Shown here: positions 60,865 through 64,000 of the stretch, one piece after another
How the letters are laid out: each line of letters starts with the position of its first letter
Position numbering within the stretch: position 1 is the first letter of the stretch
Assembly: GCA_025330725.1 (NCBI GenBank)
Contig: JAIWND010000040.1
Span: 124,001 to 188,000 of the forward strand
Length of the DNA: 64,000 nucleotides
DNA from: Chlamydoabsidia padenii
Lineage: Eukaryota > Mucoromycota > Mucoromycetes > Mucorales > Cunninghamellaceae
Direction: 5' to 3'
The notes under the pieces: generated by a model
The model's input: only the letters and a program-made list of their open reading frames with translations
The model's database searches: none
What the model was told of the DNA's origin: nothing
Position numbers and translations under genes: made by a program

Positions 60865-61901
60865 ATGACGACCTTGTCAATAGCAGATACAACAACTAAT
60901 ACCACTACTAATACTACTACTCATTCACAAACTGCTGTGATTCCAAAGTAAGTGGACGAAGCGCCACTATTGATATATCACTAAACGAAAACTTTTTACA
61001 TAGGTATCGCCTTTTGGTACGTCAACAACCTGAAAAATCAAGACTCTGTAGTTTTAAAGAAAAAGGTGAACAACTACACTTTTCAAAAGTAAACCCTATG
61101 CGCGACTTTTTATAATAAACGACTGTTAACAAACTAACCTTTTTGTCTTGTTATAGTGGATCGCCGGCCTTTGGACCCGCCACCTATTGTGCAACTTATT
61201 ACGGATAAAAGGTAAAAATAATTTATTATGGGTAAAAACATCTGACTTTAAGATTTTATTTGAACAAAAAAGTAATAGGACCAACCAATACCCTTACTTC
61301 TTTTTGTACGCAACCCTTGTTGCAGAATCAGGGGATGAAAAGGATTTAACTTTTTTAGAAAGCACTAGAATGACGGCAGGCACTACAGTACAATCTTTAC
61401 ATCGATTAAGAGACTGTGATAATGACGGTAAGTTTTTATGCAGATCATTATTTAATCACAGACTCACTCACTCTTCTTTAGAGGGTACCTTTTTTATCTT
61501 TGCCGATATAAGTATCCGAATGGAAGGATTCTTCAGATTAAGGTTTACCTTGTTTGAAATTACAGGGCAAGTACAATTAATCTTGACAACAAAAACATGG
61601 TATTTTGTACTGATCATCGTCTTTTTTTATTTTTTATTTTTTATTTTTTATTTTTTATTTTTTATTTTTTTTAATTACATGCATATTCTTAATCTAATTT
61701 AGGCTGTATGCACAAAGTCGATGCTCTATATTATCAGATGTTTTTCAAGTATACTCTCCAAAAAGTAAACAACATAAATGGATAATGTATTGGACCCTGT
61801 ATTAACTTTATATTCAATCTACTTGTTTTTAGGCTTCCCCGGGATGTCAGGTATAAAGTGTGTGTGTCGGTAGGGATAGCAATATACAACTAAATATAAC
61901 T

Positions 61902-61941
<40 letters not shown>

Positions 61942-62442
61942 CTACTTTTTTGACCAGGTCTTTTTCAGAACAAGGTGTCAGGATCCGCATTCGAAAAGAA
62001 ACCAGGGCAAATACATCTTCCTCAAAGTAAGACATGCACTATATCTCACATGTCTTTATGATATAGTAACTCTCTTTTATTTGCTTATCTATCTATTGTC
62101 AGTAAACGTCGACGATCGGATGGAAATCAACAATCTATTGAACCCAAAATGACAACACAACAACGACATCAATCACTACCAGCCATCAAATCAACACACT
62201 CAATCATGTCCATGAAGAACATTCTAATCTCACCAATTCAAGAATCAACAGACCACCAGAAATCATGCTTGTCACCTACCAATGAATCATCTCCTTGGAA
62301 TCACTCAAACCGGTCATTCATTCACGAACTGCCTCTGGCTGCTCCTACAGGACCTTTACCTTCAACACCTTTATTAGAATCATCTCGAACCCCTTCACCT
62401 TCTAATCATCTTTATCACCCTCATCATACTCATCATCGTTAA
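60865..62442 (+). CDS. Velvet-domain transcriptional regulator
   Basis: Nine exons (60865-60947, 61004-61065, 61157-61211, 61279-61427, 61482-61566, 61703-61764, 61833-61850, 61939-62026, 62103-62442) join to 313 residues. Velvet proteins (VeA, VelB, VosA, VelC) are fungal NF-kappaB-like DNA-binding regulators of development and secondary metabolism. Family blocks: YRLLVRQQPEKSRLCSFKEK, VDRRPLDPPPIVQL, TVQSLHRLRDCDN, EGTFFIFADISIRMEGFFRL, VYSPKSFPGMSEST and SEQGVRIRIRKE, in the right order (residues about 28-195). The tail is Ser/Pro/His-rich. Intron 5 starts GCAAGT. Exon 7 is only 18 bases. Which velvet class it is cannot be said by eye. Confidence 0.92.
61904..61937. repeat. (TA)n repeat in a velvet-gene intron
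   Basis: About 17 TA units, ending in the 3' splice site TATAG. Confidence 0.92.
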
Positions 62443-63017
62443 TAGTGATATGTGATGTTACTAGTTATTATAATATATATTATTAACCATTCCCTTGGTA
62501 TAAATATATATCTTTTTACACAAGAATAAAACTTTTTATCTCCAAACATGCTCTTTACCATTTACATCGATTGACGTTTTTGATACATACATACTAACAC
62601 GATTTACAGGAAAAAAGTAATGCACAGATATAGCAAAAGGTCATTGAATTCAGTTACAGTATCAGTATAAACTAGGCTATGTTTCATATATCTGAGTAAG
62701 TGATTGAATAAAACATGATGGGTTTATGTACTTTTTGTCTTTGTATTTTTTTTTTTATATGATTCTATAAATGGCATTGGAATATATAATGTAATGGAGA
62801 GAGAAGATTATGCAAAGCGGGGATTAAAAATGAGAGCGAGTTTTGAAAGGTGGATATGGTCATCCTTACAATCTACAAAGCAATATAATATTGCTCTTAT
62901 TGCACACCACGCACTACCCCTATTATCGTCTGTGAAAAAATTACTGTTTGATCAACTTATCAATAAAAATGCCTATTCGACTTTGCACCTTACATTTATC
63001 CATAGGATCGAAATTTA
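62443..63017. other. Intergenic
   Basis: Velvet gene 3' region with an AATAAA-like AGAATAAAAC (62523-62532). A 75-codon plus-strand frame (62794-63021) has no recognisable feature. Confidence 0.45.
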
Positions 63018-63400
63018 CTAGGACCACAGCCAACAACTAAGTTCTATAACACCAAGACCAATAAACAACAACCAAATTAGCAGTTGAGACTCATCATGAA
63101 GATAATGGTAACCCTTTTGAACGGTGCTAATGATATGAATTGGTAATAGATATGTGGTGATACCCTGATCCGAATGAAAAACAAAAACAAAAACAAAAAA
63201 CACATGTGATATTTTGAGAATGTACTATCTGATGTGGGATGTATCTGAACAGTAAACTCTTCGCTACTTGTAGGTAATCATGAGGAATTCCTATCAAAAT
63301 GGAACTGGTATGATTCAACAAATGTATAAAACTGGGTAAAGTAGTGATATCAATTGGCAGAATCATACTCACCTTACTCATTCACATTTAAATTGCCATC
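63018..63400 (-). other. Possible small membrane-protein gene, unrecognised
   Basis: Two minus-strand frames look protein-like. One (near 63200-63380) reads LPSFIHLLNHTSSILIGIPHD then YLQVAKSLLFRYIPHQIV. The other (63018-63120) reads LLIWLLFIGLGVIELSCWLW, a good membrane segment. They are separated by an AT-rich gap that might be an intron. No start codon or splice pair was convincing and no family is recognised. Confidence 0.3.
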
Positions 63401-63566
63401 GAATTGCCTTTTACTCTTTTTTTTTGGGGGGGGGTCTGCTTACTACCATCAAGTACCTTTGTCAACAGTCTTTTGCTCCTGTAACTGATACTCAATGGAT
63501 TCAATTACTATTGATAAAAGGAATAAACAAACAAAACGAGTGAAAGCATATACAATGACTCTGCCC
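63401..63566. other. Right flank of Fanzor locus C
   Basis: Sequence beyond the right end of locus C (its minus-strand flank begins GGGCAGAGTCATTG), which would be the guide-specifying flank if the locus were active. It includes a T and G run at 63419-63434. Confidence 0.4.
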
Positions 63567-63596
63567 AACTTTAAATTTTGCAACGATTAATCGGAG
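63567..63596 (-). repeat. Right-end box of locus C
   Basis: On the minus strand, CTCCGATTAATCGTTGC followed by AAAATTTAAAGTT. Matches the boxes of loci B and D. It lies about 56 bases downstream of the GGTAAG motif that follows the double hairpin. Confidence 0.65.
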
Positions 63597-63660
63597 AAAA
63601 TAAAAATGTTGTTGAAAAAAATTGCGGATATGTACGTGAAGTTCCTTTTAGCTTACCATA

Positions 63661-63700
63661 AGTAGTAAACTACTGCGTCGAACATCCTTCCCGAGGAAGG
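63661..63700 (-). ncRNA. Two-hairpin Fanzor guide-scaffold candidate, locus C
   Basis: On the minus strand, CCTTCC/GGAAGG with a 3-base loop (63686-63700), then AGTAG/CTACT with a 4-base loop (63661-63674). The first overlaps the codons for LPREG near the protein C-terminus and the second overlaps the stop. Relic A keeps both stems with a compensated change. Element B has different bases that still pair. Confidence 0.5.
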
Positions 63701-64000
63701 TAGTGCGTCATAATTTCGTTCCAAGGATTGGCGTCACCGAATAAGCACTCGAACAAAGTTGGAGCTGGTGCTGCTGGTGCTGCTGCTGCTGCTGTTGTTG
63801 TTGCTGTTATTGATGGTATGAAAGCAGGGTAATCGTCCTTGCTCGCCATTTTGTAAACCCCTTTTTTCAAAATGTTAATCGCAGCATTTTGATTCCGCCC
63901 CCGCGAGGCAAGCCTTTTTCTTCTTCCGACGCAGTCAGAGTTGATACACACAACGATACCGAGATTTAGCTTAATGCTGTGCTGCCGCTGTGGGTGAACC
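63670..64000 (-). CDS. Fanzor locus C, C-terminal part (enters from beyond window)
   Basis: The minus strand reads through from the window edge in one frame: LNLGIVVCINSDCVGRRKR (second half of the zinc finger; B has TNLGIVYCINKDC), then SRGRNQNAAINILKKG, the RuvC-III block, where the usual catalytic Asp (GRDTNAA in B) is Asn. An Ala/Pro/Thr-rich linker follows, then TLFECLFG and the end PREGCSTQ. The frame is uninterrupted, so the copy is young, but the Asp-to-Asn change would disable RuvC cleavage if this is the catalytic residue. The rest of the gene is outside the window. Confidence 0.7.
   Translation of the reverse strand, partial: VHPQRQHSIKLNLGIVVCINSDCVGRRKRLASRGRNQNAAINILKKGVYKMASKDDYPAFIPSITATTTAAAAAPAAPAPTLFECLFGDANPWNEIMTHYLPREGCSTQ

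Noticed and set aside
62794..63021. 75-codon plus-strand gene
   Set aside because: No motif, no promoter or splice context, and composition like the surrounding AT-rich DNA.

Overview
The window is nuclear DNA of a filamentous fungus, most likely an early-diverging Mucoromycota lineage. Genes are close together and split by many short GT-AG (a few GC-AG) introns. Long T runs sit on the sense strand of many introns. Proteins carry polyglutamine tails, and a velvet regulator and Fanzor-type genes are present. All exon models below were built by eye from splice signals and frame continuity; no search was run. The species is not determined.

Housekeeping genes, left to right: tRNA 2'-phosphotransferase (1.7-2.5 kb, +), Q-rich cyclin (2.7-5.0, -), ATP synthase subunit 4 (6.0-7.1, +), casein kinase I (9.9-11.8, +), Sla1-type endocytic scaffold (19.1-23.0, +), mitoribosomal mL54 (23.2-23.6, -), ribonucleotide reductase large subunit (28.1-31.0, -), mitochondrial rhomboid protease (31.3-32.7, -), UDP-glucose dehydrogenase (34.5-36.1, -), MBF1 (36.5-37.3, -), LITAF-domain protein (37.5-38.2, -), charged nuclear-type protein (38.6-40.0, -), BCS1-like AAA ATPase (40.4-42.6, +), RhoGEF/PH protein (45.6-48.6, -), purple acid phosphatase (52.0-53.7, -), sterol glucosyltransferase (54.1-58.8, +) and a velvet protein (60.9-62.4, +). 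These are ordinary single genes, not an operon-like system.

The unusual content is between them. At least seven loci look like Fanzor (eukaryotic TnpB-like, RNA-guided nuclease) genes or relics: W (1-264, -, 5' end only), A (7.3-7.8, -), E (12.3-14.8, -), B (23.8-27.8, +, nearly complete), F (43.0-43.8, -), D (49.3-49.6, +) and C (63.6-64.0, -, cut by the window end). W and B share a left-end/promoter block. B, C and D share a right-end box. A, B and C have a two-hairpin structure at the Fanzor 3' end whose stems change in sequence but keep pairing, which is the position expected of the guide-scaffold RNA.

Other mobile DNA: a broken DD34E Tc1/mariner transposase next to Fanzor E (15.2-16.5), two long-terminal-inverted-repeat MITE-like elements (49.6-50.0 and 50.1-51.0), a tandem duplication (48.8-49.25) and a 9-bp minisatellite (16.6-16.7). 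The accessory island at 48.6-51.9 kb is a stack of such insertions.
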